A stretch of 64,000 nt of DNA from Phycicoccus sp. CSK15P-2 (GCF_016888005.1 NZ_JAFDVE010000011.1:145488-209487), one strand, 5' to 3'. Shown: positions 54,441 to 63,742, counted from the stretch's first letter. Translations and numbers: made by a program. The notes: generated by a model from the letters alone, not told the origin.

Positions 54441-56384
54441 TCACGGGTACTCGGTGACGTACGCCGGAGTCCCGGTGTTCGAGTTGTCGACCTGCGAGCC
54501 GGTGTCGTTGACGACGTGCCGGATCGTGCCGGCGCCGAGGTTGACCGTGAGGACGTGGTGCAGCTTCACCCCGTCCGTCTCGGGCACCTGGAAGCCGTGC
54601 TCGGTGACGATCGAGTCGTTGTTCCGGTTGTAGACGTACGACCCACCGCCCCACAGCTCGTGGGTCTTGACGTCGTCGGCCACGACGTAGCCCGCGTACC
54701 CGAGCGTGCCGTCGGGCTGGGTCCAGTCGGCCTGCGTCGGCGGGTCGTACGGTAGTTCGTTCTGGTAGAGCACGGTCCGGCCGCGCTCACCGTTCCAGAT
54801 GGTGTTGTGCTGCTGGAAGTGCTCGACGAACAACCCGGTCGCCGTGACGTCGTCGCCGTTGACGATGACGCCGTTGGTGCCGATGTTCGTCGTCCACCGC
54901 TCGTCGTCGCCGAGGAACCCGCCCTCGAAGTCCTCGACGCCGTGGTCGGCGCGCCACACCCACGTGTGGTCGACGAGGACGTTGTCGGCGTCGATGACGA
55001 GCGCGGTGTCGGTGGCGCCCTCGTGCGGACCGCCGACCCGGAAGTACAGGTCGGAGAGCGTCAGCGGGTTGCGGGCGTTGGACCGCAGCCACCGCGGCTG
55101 CCAGCCGCGGGCCTTGCCCGGGCCACCGACCCGGACGAGCACCTCGGACTTCTCCGGTCCGGCGTCGACGGTGACGCCCGCAATGACGATCCCCGGACGG
55201 TCGCTGACCTCGAGCGGTGTGGAGCCGCCGGACGCCGTGAGCGTCGCGTGACCCATCCCGAGGACGACGGTGCCGGCACGCCGGACCTTGATGCTCTTGG
55301 CGATGTCGTAGACGCCTGGCGTGAGGAGCAGGTGCTTGCCGCGCGCGAGCTGGGCGTTGATGCGTGACACGGAGTCACCGGGGCGCGCGACGTAGAACGA
55401 CGAGAGCGGCAACGTGCGGCCGGCGGTCACCCCGTCGGCCCAGGAGACGCCACGGGTGTCCGTGGCGGCGTTGGGCACCCGCACCTTCCAGCGGCCGCGG
55501 TCGTCGAGGAAGAGCCAGGGCTTCTCCCGGCTGAGCGGCGTGGTGTCGAGCGTCGTGTAGGGCGGGTCGGGGAAGGACGCGTCGTCCGGGGCGCCCTCGA
55601 CACCCGCGAAGACCTGGTTCCACACGCCGTTGGACCACTCGCCGACCTCGCTGTCGCGGGTCAGCCACTGCTGCTGCGAGCCGCTGACCACGACCCCGGC
55701 CTTGGAGTCGGCGATGAAGCCGCCGCTGGCGTACTGCGGGCCGGCGGTGCAGTAGTCCATGAGCGAGAGGTTGCCGCCGGTGACCTCGACCCGGCGCATC
55801 GAGACGGCCTGCGACACCGCCCAGAAGTTGGCGCTGGACCGGCAGCCGTCCTGGCCCGCGGCGTTGATGTCGATGGTCAGGTTCGACAGGGTGCGCCAGA
55901 AGTTGTTGAGCGCGATGCAGTTGCTCGTCCCGCCGTCCTCGAGGCAGCGGTTGTAAACCTCGACCTTGCCGTTGATGTGCACGTCGCCCGGCTGTGCGCC
56001 GAGCCCGGCGACCTCGGTGTAGTAGCCGACGCGCATCTGCAGGGGCTCCTCGGCCGTGCCGTAGGTGCCGGGTGCGAAGAGGAGGCTGTAGCGCTCGGTG
56101 CCCATCTCGTTGTCGATCTGCGCGTCAGCGATGCGGTCGACCGTGGACTGGATCGCGCTCACCGGCATCGACGGGTCGAAGACGATGACGTTCTCGCCGA
56201 GGTCCGCGGCGGCCGGGGCCTTGGGCCCGTGCGGCATGTGCGGTGCCTGCGGAGCAGGCCCGGCAGGTGCGGCCACGGCGCCGGGCACGGTACCCACGAG
56301 GACGGCCGCACCGGTGGCGACGGCCGTCACGCAGGCGAGCGCGAGGCGACCTCGGCGCGCGGGACGGGGGCGGGTCAGAGGCAT
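54441..56384 (-). CDS. Secreted right-handed beta-helix protein, probable polysaccharide-active enzyme
   Basis: The 647-residue product has a signal peptide (RLALACVTAVATGAAVLVG, cleavage near AVAAPAG at about 38-39), then a domain with VIVFDPSMPVSAIQSTVD that resembles the start of GH55/pectate-lyase-like beta-helix enzymes. Repeated beta-helix strands follow (for example NNFWRTLSNLTIDI, RVEVTGGNLSL, TNIGTNGVIVNGDDVTATGL). Similar actinobacterial proteins carry uninformative names such as adenylyl cyclase or coagulation factor-like. A LacI-type operator 40 bases upstream supports sugar-linked control. ATG start with AGGAG seven bases upstream. Confidence 0.8.
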   Translation of the reverse strand: MPLTRPRPARRGRLALACVTAVATGAAVLVGTVPGAVAAPAGPAPQAPHMPHGPKAPAAADLGENVIVFDPSMPVSAIQSTVDRIADAQIDNEMGTERYSLLFAPGTYGTAEEPLQMRVGYYTEVAGLGAQPGDVHINGKVEVYNRCLEDGGTSNCIALNNFWRTLSNLTIDINAAGQDGCRSSANFWAVSQAVSMRRVEVTGGNLSLMDYCTAGPQYASGGFIADSKAGVVVSGSQQQWLTRDSEVGEWSNGVWNQVFAGVEGAPDDASFPDPPYTTLDTTPLSREKPWLFLDDRGRWKVRVPNAATDTRGVSWADGVTAGRTLPLSSFYVARPGDSVSRINAQLARGKHLLLTPGVYDIAKSIKVRRAGTVVLGMGHATLTASGGSTPLEVSDRPGIVIAGVTVDAGPEKSEVLVRVGGPGKARGWQPRWLRSNARNPLTLSDLYFRVGGPHEGATDTALVIDADNVLVDHTWVWRADHGVEDFEGGFLGDDERWTTNIGTNGVIVNGDDVTATGLFVEHFQQHNTIWNGERGRTVLYQNELPYDPPTQADWTQPDGTLGYAGYVVADDVKTHELWGGGSYVYNRNNDSIVTEHGFQVPETDGVKLHHVLTVNLGAGTIRHVVNDTGSQVDNSNTGTPAYVTEYP

Positions 56385-56423
56385 CCAACAGCTCCTTTGC
56401 TGGCGGGGGGTGTCTCGGCGCCC

Positions 56424-56437
56424 TGAGAGCGCTCTCA
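56424..56437. promoter_or_regulatory. LacI-family operator upstream of the beta-helix gene
   Basis: A perfect 14-bp palindrome, TGAGAGCGCTCTCA, with the central CG typical of LacI/GalR-family operators, 40 bases upstream of the beta-helix gene start. Actinobacterial carbohydrate operons commonly have this TGAGAGCGCTCTCA form. No lacI-type regulator is encoded in the window, so the regulator is unlinked. Confidence 0.75.
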
Positions 56438-56555
56438 CGCACCCAACCACACCAGCCCGGAACCGGCAAGCGGTCGTCCACCCCCGACCCGACCTGCGGA
56501 CACGCCGCGAGCCCCGCACCGCAGGGGTGGTCCGGGGCTCGCAGTCTGTGTCGGG

Positions 56556-57467
56556 TCAGGCCGACTCGGCCTGTGACCCCATCCGCACCTCGGCCGCGCT
56601 GCGGCAGAGCTTGGCGAACACGTCGGTGACCTCGGGCAGGTCGGCGAGGGGCAGCGGCTCGAGGGTGTTGTCCGGCTCGGCCGTCCGCCAGAACACGCGC
56701 TGCCCCACCTCGAGGAGCACGTCCTCGGCGTCCTTGGAGTAGTCGGCGCCGTCCAGGGCGGACCGCTCGAGCTCGACCGACGCCAGGGAGGTGACCGTGT
56801 CGTAGTTGCCCTCGTGCAGCGAGCGGATGACGACGATGCGCACACCGGTCAGCCCCGGCGCGGCGGCGAGCACCTGGCGCGCCGTGCCGATGACGAGGCC
56901 GGCGACGAGCTGGCGGTAGAGGCGGGCCCGATGGGCGGGCGGCGGGCGACGGATGGAGAGCGTGCCCCCGTTGACGAGCGTGACGGTCTTGCTCGGCAGC
57001 ACGTGGTCGTCTGGCGCGAGGATGGCGACGACGGCCACCGGCCCGGCGACCTCCATCGGCACGGCGGGGGCGCCGGTGTCCTCGAAGCAGCGTCCCAGCT
57101 GGTCGAGCACCGTCTCGGCGTCGTTGAGGCAGAGCAGCTCCCACCGGATGTCGGCGCGGCGCTGGACACCGGACGGGTCCGGTGTGGGCGCCTCGGCCAC
57201 GACGGGTTCGACGCGGTGCAGCGACGAGAGGGCTTCCTCCTCGTCGAGGATGGCCTGCGCCTTCTCCTCGGGGTTCTGCTGGCCCGGCCCGGCCGCCATC
57301 GCGATGAGGTCGAGCGGGTTGGCCGGGCCCGAGGTCGCGGGCGCAGGGGGCGCGACCGGCGTCGACGGACGGATCGGAGCCATGGCACGGAGCCCGAAGG
57401 TCTGCCGCACCCCCGGGCTCGGAACTCGGAAGCTCGTCTCGGAGACCAGTCCGACCGTTGCAGTCAT
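56556..57467 (-). CDS. Protein of unknown family, tandem paralogue A
   Basis: A 303-residue protein with no recognised domain. It begins with VGLVSETSFRVPSPG, followed by a Pro/Ala-rich linker (to about 100), then a C-terminal half with [35 protein letters not shown] and AAAPGLTGVRIVVI, ending LPLADLPEVTDVFAKLCR. The neighbouring gene (57608-58552) shares all of these elements, so they are paralogues from a tandem duplication. ATG start with AGAGGAG ten bases upstream. Without signal peptide or membrane helix, it is probably cytoplasmic. Confidence 0.65.
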   Translation of the reverse strand: MTATVGLVSETSFRVPSPGVRQTFGLRAMAPIRPSTPVAPPAPATSGPANPLDLIAMAAGPGQQNPEEKAQAILDEEEALSSLHRVEPVVAEAPTPDPSGVQRRADIRWELLCLNDAETVLDQLGRCFEDTGAPAVPMEVAGPVAVVAILAPDDHVLPSKTVTLVNGGTLSIRRPPPAHRARLYRQLVAGLVIGTARQVLAAAPGLTGVRIVVIRSLHEGNYDTVTSLASVELERSALDGADYSKDAEDVLLEVGQRVFWRTAEPDNTLEPLPLADLPEVTDVFAKLCRSAAEVRMGSQAESA

Positions 57468-57607
57468 CCTCTACTCCTCTGCAGGCTGAGGCTGCGAACC
57501 TAAGGGGCACTTCGGTGTTCGCACAGGGCGATGGGCACAATCAGGACCGCACGACGGAGGCAGGAAGAACCGAACGGCCGACCCCGCGGCGGCCGTCGAC
57601 CCCCTCG

Positions 57608-58552
57608 TCAGGCCAGGATGCGGCCGCGGGCCCGGCAGAGCCTCGCGAGGAAGGGCGCCAGCGCCGGGAGGTCGTCCAGCGGCCGGGGGCGGAGCGTCCC
57701 GTGCTCACCCTCGGTGTCCCAGTGCCGGACGGCACCGTCGTGGAGGACGAGGGACTCGGCGTCCTGGTCGAGATCCGCCGTCTCGAGTCGGTCGCGGTCG
57801 ATGTCCACGACACCGAGGACGGACAGGTCGGCCACCTCTCCGCGGTGCTCCGCGTGGATCGCGTGGACGCGAGCCACCCGCAGACCAGGAGCGGCAGCCA
57901 GGGCGTGGCGCGCCGCCGAGAGGGTGAGGCCGGCGACCACCTGCCGGTGCAGCCAGGCCCGGTGCGCGGCCGTCGACATCCGGATCGACAGCGTTCCACC
58001 GACGAGCCCGACGGTGTCGCGCGGGAGGAGGTGCTCCCCCGGCGTGAGGACGGCGAGCTCGACGGTGTCGTGGACGACGGAGACCGGACTGACCGGGAGG
58101 TTGAGCTCCTGGAAGGTGCGGGAGAGGTGCGGGAGGAGCGTCTCGTGGTCGTTGCTGCACAGCGCGTCCCACCACGCGTCCAGGCCCTGCTCCTGGGCGG
58201 TGAGGTCGTCGGCGAGGGTGGCGGAGCCCTCCTCGCCCTCGTCGTGGCGCCGGCGCTGGCCGTCGAGCGAGCGCACACCGGGCGGCTGCTCCTCCGGCAC
58301 GGACGGACGCTCCGTCTGCTCGACGGGGCCACGGTGCAGCGAGGTGAGGGTCTCGTGCTCGGAGACGAGGTTGAACACCCGTCGGGCCTTCTCAGCGGTC
58401 ACCGACGGACCGAGGGCACTCGAGAGCGTGCGGTCCATCACGGGGTCCGCACTCATCGTCGCGTGCGTCCCCTCGGCGCCGAAGACTTCTTGAAGGCCGG
58501 GACTGGGGACCCGGAAGCTCGTCCTGGAGACGAGACCGACGGACTGGTTCAA
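57608..58552 (-). CDS. Protein of unknown family, tandem paralogue B
   Basis: A ~314-residue paralogue of the preceding gene: VGLVSRTSFRVPSPG at the N-terminus, a charged Glu/Arg/Asp-rich linker, then VGGTLSIRMSTAAHRA, LHRQVVAGLTLSAARHAL and AAAPGLRVARV, ending PLDDLPALAPFLARLCR. The start is uncertain: homology and position fit a TTG at 58552 (LNQSVGL), but GTG at 58588 opens the frame earlier, and the GCCTGCAGGGAG element resembling the paralogue's SD lies between. The genes are separated by 140 bases. Confidence 0.6.
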   Translation of the reverse strand: MNQSVGLVSRTSFRVPSPGLQEVFGAEGTHATMSADPVMDRTLSSALGPSVTAEKARRVFNLVSEHETLTSLHRGPVEQTERPSVPEEQPPGVRSLDGQRRRHDEGEEGSATLADDLTAQEQGLDAWWDALCSNDHETLLPHLSRTFQELNLPVSPVSVVHDTVELAVLTPGEHLLPRDTVGLVGGTLSIRMSTAAHRAWLHRQVVAGLTLSAARHALAAAPGLRVARVHAIHAEHRGEVADLSVLGVVDIDRDRLETADLDQDAESLVLHDGAVRHWDTEGEHGTLRPRPLDDLPALAPFLARLCRARGRILA

Positions 58553-58588
58553 CTCACACCGTGTCTTTCTCCCTGCAGGCCGAGACAC

Positions 58589-59450
58589 TAGGGCCTGCAG
58601 CGTCCGTGAGCAGCCGACTTGACCTTCCCTTTACTCGCTTCAGAGCGAAACTTGACCCGGCCTCCCCCGTTCGGTCGAGGCCGCAATCGACAACACGGCC
58701 ACCGGCGCGATGGGCTGTTCGATGACAACGTGCGACAACGCTTTTCGCGGTGCGTCGAGCCCGGAACACCCCCCGGGGCATCTCGCCGGACGGGCCCTGC
58801 TCGAGCCGCACGTGACGCCCCTTGCGCCCACACCGAGGCGCGGGTGGACACACCATCGCGCTGGCCGTGTCGGACGCCATCGCCCCGTCCACGTCGACGG
58901 CCGACCCGCGGGGCCTGCAGCTCGGGGTCGTGCCACGCCGGCGTCGACGCGCCGCAAGCGTTTGACGCACGACCCCTACGCCCCCGCGCGCGAAACCCCA
59001 TGCCCCTGCGGGCCGAAACATGGCTGATTTGTTTCTACTACATTTCGTCGTATACGCTACGTGACGTAGTAGGGAGGAGCGGGGAACCGCACCACTGCCA
59101 GCGGAACGGTCGCACGTTGCCGATGCCCTGTCGGGGGTCAGCCTCACTGAAGAGCACCCCCGCTCCCTGAGACCTGCTACCCCCGAACGACGGCCTCGGC
59201 CAGGTGGCGAGACCCCCTGCACCGCTGCCTGTACCCCCTGGGGCCGTCGACCGGCGCACACCCACCTCTGTTGCGAGCACGTGCGCCGGGACGCTCGCGG
59301 CGCGCGTCCGTGGACCCGACCCCTGTCCGGCGTTCACGGACGCGCGTCTTCGGGACGATCCCGCTGATCCCGCGCGATCCACGCCGTGACTCGCTTCTTC
59401 CACCAGAGTCCGGTCCCCGCTGCAGGACCACCCTCCAGAAGGAGAGCACG
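58589..59450. other. Gene-free region of 862 bp
   Basis: No reading frame here has convincing coding character on either strand. The stretch 59021-59077 is strikingly AT-rich for this genome and contains the palindrome CTACG-TGA-CGTAG (59057-59069) nested in a wider CTACTAC/GTAGTAG pair (59035-59041 and 59066-59072), which looks like an operator or promoter region. The remainder is GC-rich without further recognisable structure. Confidence 0.6.
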
Positions 59451-60193
59451 ATGAGCACGACACCCGCCGGTTGGTACCCGCAGGCCGATGGCAGCCAGCG
59501 CTACTGGGACGGTGAGCAGTGGACCGTCCACACTGCGCCCGGAGGCAGCGTCGAGTCCGCGGACGCGGCCGCCACCACGTCCGGGGCGGGCGGCGCGGCC
59601 GACACCGCCGGTGCGGCGGGTACCGCGAAGGCCGGCAGCACGGGGCGTCCGTGGTTCGCCAAGAAGCGCTTCGCCATCCCGGCCGCCGTCGCCGTGCTCG
59701 TCGTCGGGGGGAGCGCGCTGAGCGCGAACGGCACCGAGAGCGACGCCGTGGACGCGACGACGTCCGCCTCGTCGTCCGCGTCCACCGAGGACGACGCCCC
59801 CGCCGACACCGACGCGGCTCCGGAGGCCGAGGCCGAGGCGGAGCCCGCGGCCGAGGAGCCCGAGCCGAAGCCCGTGGAGCCGAAGGGCACAACCGCGCAG
59901 CGGAACGCGCTGCGGTCGGCAGAGGGCTACCTCGACTTCAAGGCGTTCAGCAAGAAGGGCCTCATCGAGCAGCTCTCCAGCGAGTACGGCGATGGCTACG
60001 ACAAGGCCGACGCGACCTGGGCCGTGGAGCAGCTGGAGGTCGACTGGAACGAGCAGGCCGTCCGCGCCGGCCAGGAGTACCTCGACCTCCAGGGCTTCTC
60101 GCGCAGTGGCCTCATCGAGCAGCTGAGCAGCGAGTACGGGACCGGTTCACCAAGAAGCAGGCCGCCCACGCGGTCGACGAGCTGGGTCTCTGA
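59451..60193 (+). pseudogene. DUF2510/Ltp-repeat membrane protein with a 3' frameshift
   Basis: The protein begins with a DUF2510 domain (PAGWYPQADGSQRYWDGEQW), has one membrane helix (about 78-94) and an acidic Ala/Glu/Pro linker, and ends in Ltp (host cell surface-exposed lipoprotein) repeats: ALRSAEGYLDFKAFSKKGL and GQEYLDLQGFSRSGLIEQL. After SSEYGTG the frame is wrong: one base appears missing at 60145/60146. With it restored, FTKKQAAHAVDELGL completes the second repeat and stops at 60193 (247 residues). As read, the frame runs to 60428, overlapping the HNH gene. Start ATG with GGAGAG upstream. Confidence 0.78.
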
Positions 60194-60225
60194 CACAGGC
60201 TCCGCCCACGCGGTCCGACCGTGGA

Positions 60226-60257
60226 CGACCGGGCGCCTTCTCGTCGGCGCTCGGTCG
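60226..60257 (+). terminator. Hairpin after the Ltp-repeat gene
   Basis: A 12-bp stem with one G-U wobble, CGACCGGGCGCC and GGCGCTCGGTCG, and an 8-nt loop, located 33 bases after the restored stop at 60193. Its position supports 60193 as the ancestral end of the Ltp-repeat gene. Confidence 0.6.
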
Positions 60258-60373
60258 TCGCCGGTCCGTCAGGGCACGATCAGCAGCGCTCCCAGGCGTG
60301 GAGCACTTGGGTACAGCGCAGGGATGGCCCCCACGCGGCTGACGTCAGAGGTGACGGTTGACGGCGCGGAGGT

Positions 60374-61927
60374 TCAGGCGACCTCGTCGAAGAGCGACGC
60401 CATGGGTGGGCCACCCCGCTCCGGGTGATCTGCCCTGTCCCAGCCGTCGTCGTCGGTCTCGCACCTCGCAGCCCACAGCTCGATCTCCGCCCAGCGCGAC
60501 TCGTCGGGGTCATCACCCCCGATGGCGGCGAGCAGCTCTTGAACACGTTCCGGTGTCAGCGGCGGCGGGTCGTGCGCCGCCGCTTCGGCTCGCAGCCGTT
60601 CCAGGTGCCGGTCGTAGCTGCCGACGCCGAGGTCCCAGACGACATGGCGCCCCTCTTCGTCGGGGACGTGGAGGACCTCGGCCATGAGCCGCCTTTGGTG
60701 GACGACCGTGTGGTGCCGCTGACACAGCAGAGCGGCGTTGTCGATGTCGGTCAGGCCTCCGTCGGCCCAGTGCCTCACGTGATGCGCCTGCGCCCACGCC
60801 GGTGGGGCGTCACATCCCGGGTAGGTGCAGCAGCCGTCCCGCCGCCACAACCGGCGTCGTTGCGCACGGGTGAACAGCCGGGCAACGCGCCCGAGGTCGA
60901 GGAGCTCGCCCTCGGTGCCGAGCACGTGCGGCACGAGGTCGGCCTCGCAGGTGATGCGCCGGAGCGTCTCGGGCGACAGCACGGTGCCGGTGGCGGTGGA
61001 CCCCATGACCTCCCCGCATCCGGTACGGCCCTCGAGGTCGCTGAGAGCGATGGTCACGTGCACCGCGGCCGCCGCACCGGCGGCGCCGTCGGGAGCTGCG
61101 GCGGCGTCGATCGACGAGGAGCGCCGACAGACCTCGGTGAGGGCCTCGACACGGCGCTGGCCGGCCGGGCGGAGGTCGCGCTCACCGGTCTCGTCGTCGG
61201 GGGCGGGGGCGCTCAGCCTGCCGATCGCGGCCTCGAGGACGGTGGCCTGCTCGGGCGTCATGAGCAGCTGGTACTCGGTGAGGTCGCCCGACTCGACGAA
61301 TGGTGCCGAGAGACGCGCGGCACCGGCGAGACGCTGCTGCAGGTCGTCGAGCTCGCCGGGGTGTCCGTACTCGGCCAGGAGGCGCGGGCGGAGCCGCCGC
61401 ATCGTCGACGGCCCCCACCGGATGCCGAGGTCGAGCAGTGACCGGGCGACCGTCGGCTTGGCCTCGTCGCGCAGATGCGGGTCGAGCCGCTCGAGCTCTC
61501 GCATCGCGGCCGCCGCGAGCATGGGGGTGACGGTGCCGTCGGTGACGCCGGCCGACAGCATCCCCAAGGGCGAGTCGGGGTCGAGGCCGGGGCCGTCCGG
61601 ATGCCACAGCGCCCCGCCTCCGGTGATCGCCGCCGCGACCGAGGCGACGTGCCCCGCGCCCCCCTGACGCAGGGAGGGCGCATGGTCGCGGACCCAGGTG
61701 CGCGCGTTGGTGCCGGAGGCGGCGATCTCACCGCGGGTCAGGGCCTCCGCGGTGATGGTGACCCTGGCCGCTGCGGCCTGCGCGGCCAGCCCGTCGATGA
61801 TGCCCATGAGCTCTGCCAGCTCGGCGCCGGACGCTTGGTGGAGCACTTCACCCAGGCCGGTCAGCGCGCCCACGGCTCCCTCGATCTCGGAGCGGCGCTC
61901 CCCGAGAGGGGCGGTGGGCTGTTCCAT
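60374..61927 (-). CDS. DUF222 and HNH endonuclease domain protein
   Basis: A 517-residue actinobacterial protein with an N-terminal helical DUF222 domain and a C-terminal HNH nuclease: CTYPGCDAPPAWAQAHHVRHW then DNAALLCQRHHTVVH, with the zinc and metal ligands intact. This family is abundant and often multi-copy in actinobacterial genomes; it has been linked to mobile elements, but no function is established. The start is ATG (MEQPTAPLGE), though SD is weak. It converges with the Ltp-repeat gene. Confidence 0.87.
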   Translation of the reverse strand: MEQPTAPLGERRSEIEGAVGALTGLGEVLHQASGAELAELMGIIDGLAAQAAAARVTITAEALTRGEIAASGTNARTWVRDHAPSLRQGGAGHVASVAAAITGGGALWHPDGPGLDPDSPLGMLSAGVTDGTVTPMLAAAAMRELERLDPHLRDEAKPTVARSLLDLGIRWGPSTMRRLRPRLLAEYGHPGELDDLQQRLAGAARLSAPFVESGDLTEYQLLMTPEQATVLEAAIGRLSAPAPDDETGERDLRPAGQRRVEALTEVCRRSSSIDAAAAPDGAAGAAAAVHVTIALSDLEGRTGCGEVMGSTATGTVLSPETLRRITCEADLVPHVLGTEGELLDLGRVARLFTRAQRRRLWRRDGCCTYPGCDAPPAWAQAHHVRHWADGGLTDIDNAALLCQRHHTVVHQRRLMAEVLHVPDEEGRHVVWDLGVGSYDRHLERLRAEAAAHDPPPLTPERVQELLAAIGGDDPDESRWAEIELWAARCETDDDGWDRADHPERGGPPMASLFDEVA

Positions 61928-62130
61928 GGCGACGACACTATGCGGGACCACCGACAGGGCATCCGAGCAGCGACGATGCCGAGACATGGCCGCTCGGCTG
62001 TGCGTCCGCGGCGGTCGGACCAGGGCTCGGTGGCCGGAGAGGTCGGCCCCCGCCATCGGGACGCCAGGTGCCGCCAGGGCGGTGCCGCCGGAATCCGGTC
62101 GCGCGGCCAGGACTGTTGCGCCGGAGCCCC

Positions 62131-62388
62131 GGCCCCGCGCCGCACAGCCGGCTCAGCTCACGGTCGGCCGTCCGTGCCGCACTTGACGATCGGCCGGATG
62201 CAGTCGTTCACCCGGCGGGCCATCTCGTCCTCCGGCCAGGCGTTGAAGAAGTCTCCGTGCATCGTGTAGCCGGGCCCGGAGTCCAACCGGAACGCGGCCG
62301 GGTCGCCGGTCACCGGGTAGCGCATCACCTGGCGCAGCTTCGGCACGACGACCGGGTGGCTGTCCGGGCAGGCGCCGCCGACCGGGTA
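62131..62388. repeat. Copy 1 of a 258-bp direct duplication
   Basis: Identical in sequence, as far as can be read, to 63743-64000, at an offset of 1612 bases. The left boundary is sharp at 62131/63743; the right end of the match lies beyond the window. It covers the 3' end of a DUF1996 gene and about 27 bases of its downstream sequence. Confidence 0.85.
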
Positions 62389-62514
62389 GGCCATGTGGCT
62401 CTTGTGGTCGCTGGAGTCGAGGTCGCGGCCGTTCCAGCACTGCGGGAAGTCCAGGTACGACTCCAGCATCGACCCGGCCGGGCACTCGACGAAGTCGTGC
62501 GACGGGTCGACGAC
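62158..62514 (-). pseudogene. 5'-truncated DUF1996 gene remnant
   Basis: About 118 codons of the C-terminal part of a DUF1996 domain: PSHDFVECPAGSMLESYLDF, CWNGRDLDSSDHKSHMAYP, CPDSHPVVVPKLRQVMRYP and GYTMHGDFFNAW, then a proper stop. The N-terminal half, including signal peptide and the conserved HxHxF region, is missing; upstream the frame runs into GC-rich sequence shared with the start of the divergent metalloprotease gene. It is probably a partial duplicate of the gene that begins beyond the right edge. Confidence 0.75.
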
Positions 62515-62619
62515 GGACACCCGACATCCGGGGTTCGACGGGCACCGAACATCGCGATTTCGCGCACGGGACGCCCGGACCCGGCACGAGCGGCACCACA
62601 GGTCATCTACCCTTGCCGC

Positions 62620-63684
62620 GTGCGAGACGGGGGAACCGGGAACGGCGCGGAAGGCGCCCATGACGAGAACGGTGCGAACGACTCCGCGCGCCGGCGCGGC
62701 GAGACGCGGGGCGCGGAGGACGCCGACGCCCGGGTCGACCGGCTCTTCGCCGAGATCACGGCCATCGAGCGCGTCGACTGGCCGGAGGCCGAGTCGGGAC
62801 CCCGACACCCGCCCCGTCCGTCGCAGACACGGAACCGGGCGTCGTCGGCAGGCCGCGCCCAGACGTCGCCGAGGCGCCGGGACCTCATGACGGGCCTCAT
62901 CGCTCTCGTCCTCCTGGCCCTCGCCGTCGGCGGCCACGTGGTCCTCCCCCACGTCTCGGGCTGGGTCGACTACCTCGTACACGGCGACCCGCGCTTCCGG
63001 GTCGACGCGCGATCGGCGTCCGCTGCGGCCGCCCCTCCGCTGGACGGCCGGGTGCGGGCCGCGGTGGCGCTCCCCGACGACCCCGGAGACGACCGGTACG
63101 CCTTCATGCAGCGGACGCCCAGCGGTGGGCCGGTGACCTTCGACCCCTGCCAGCCCATCCACTACGTGGTCCACGACCCGTACGGGGTCGGCGAGGCGGG
63201 TCAGGACGTCGTGGCCGAGGCGGTCTCGGAGATGTCTGCCGCGACAGGCCTGGCGTTCGTGTTCGACGGGTACACCGAGGAGGAGCCGGACGAGTCACGG
63301 CCGTCTCGGGTGCCCATGTACTCCTCCCGCTGGGCGCCGGTGCTCATCGCGTGGAGCGACCCGGAGGAGACACCTCGTCTCGAAGGATCCGTCGTCGGCG
63401 TCGGCGGCCCGGTCTCGTTCGGCCCCCGCGACGGGCACCGGTGGTGGGTGACCGGAGCAGTCACCCTCGACACCCCCGCACTGGCGCCGCAGCTCGGCTC
63501 CGCCGACGGGCGCACCGAGGTGCGTGGGGTCGTCATGCACGAGCTCGGGCACGTCCTCGGGGCGAGCCACTCCGAGAGCTCCGCGGACCTCATGCATGCG
63601 CAGGGCGGTACGGACGGACTCTCGGACGGTGACCGGTACGCGTTCGCGATGCTCGGCGACGGGGTCTGCATCGCGAGCCCGTGA
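62620..63684 (+). CDS. Matrixin-like zinc metalloprotease, membrane-anchored
   Basis: A 354-residue protein: a charged disordered N-terminal ~85 residues, one membrane helix (GLIALVLLALAVGGHVVLP, about 91-109) and an extracytoplasmic metalloprotease domain. The zinc-binding motif is MHELGHVLGASHSES, the HExxHxxGxxH metzincin form, followed by SADLMHAQ with the Met-turn methionine. FDPCQPIHYVVHDP and the SEMSAATGLAFVFDGYT block are typical of actinobacterial matrixin-like proteins. The start is GTG (VRDGGTGNG). It lies between two copies of a DUF1996 3' end. Confidence 0.85.
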   Translation: MRDGGTGNGAEGAHDENGANDSARRRGETRGAEDADARVDRLFAEITAIERVDWPEAESGPRHPPRPSQTRNRASSAGRAQTSPRRRDLMTGLIALVLLALAVGGHVVLPHVSGWVDYLVHGDPRFRVDARSASAAAAPPLDGRVRAAVALPDDPGDDRYAFMQRTPSGGPVTFDPCQPIHYVVHDPYGVGEAGQDVVAEAVSEMSAATGLAFVFDGYTEEEPDESRPSRVPMYSSRWAPVLIAWSDPEETPRLEGSVVGVGGPVSFGPRDGHRWWVTGAVTLDTPALAPQLGSADGRTEVRGVVMHELGHVLGASHSESSADLMHAQGGTDGLSDGDRYAFAMLGDGVCIASP

Positions 63685-63742
63685 GCTGGGGTGTCGGCCC
63701 CGATCTTCTCCGGCGGGGTGCCGGCCAGGGCCGTCCCCGTCG

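Noticed and set aside
58554..59261. Short open frames on both strands in the gap before the Ltp-repeat gene
   Set aside because: They lack SD sequences, have no recognisable domain and the amino-acid make-up is that of random high-GC sequence.
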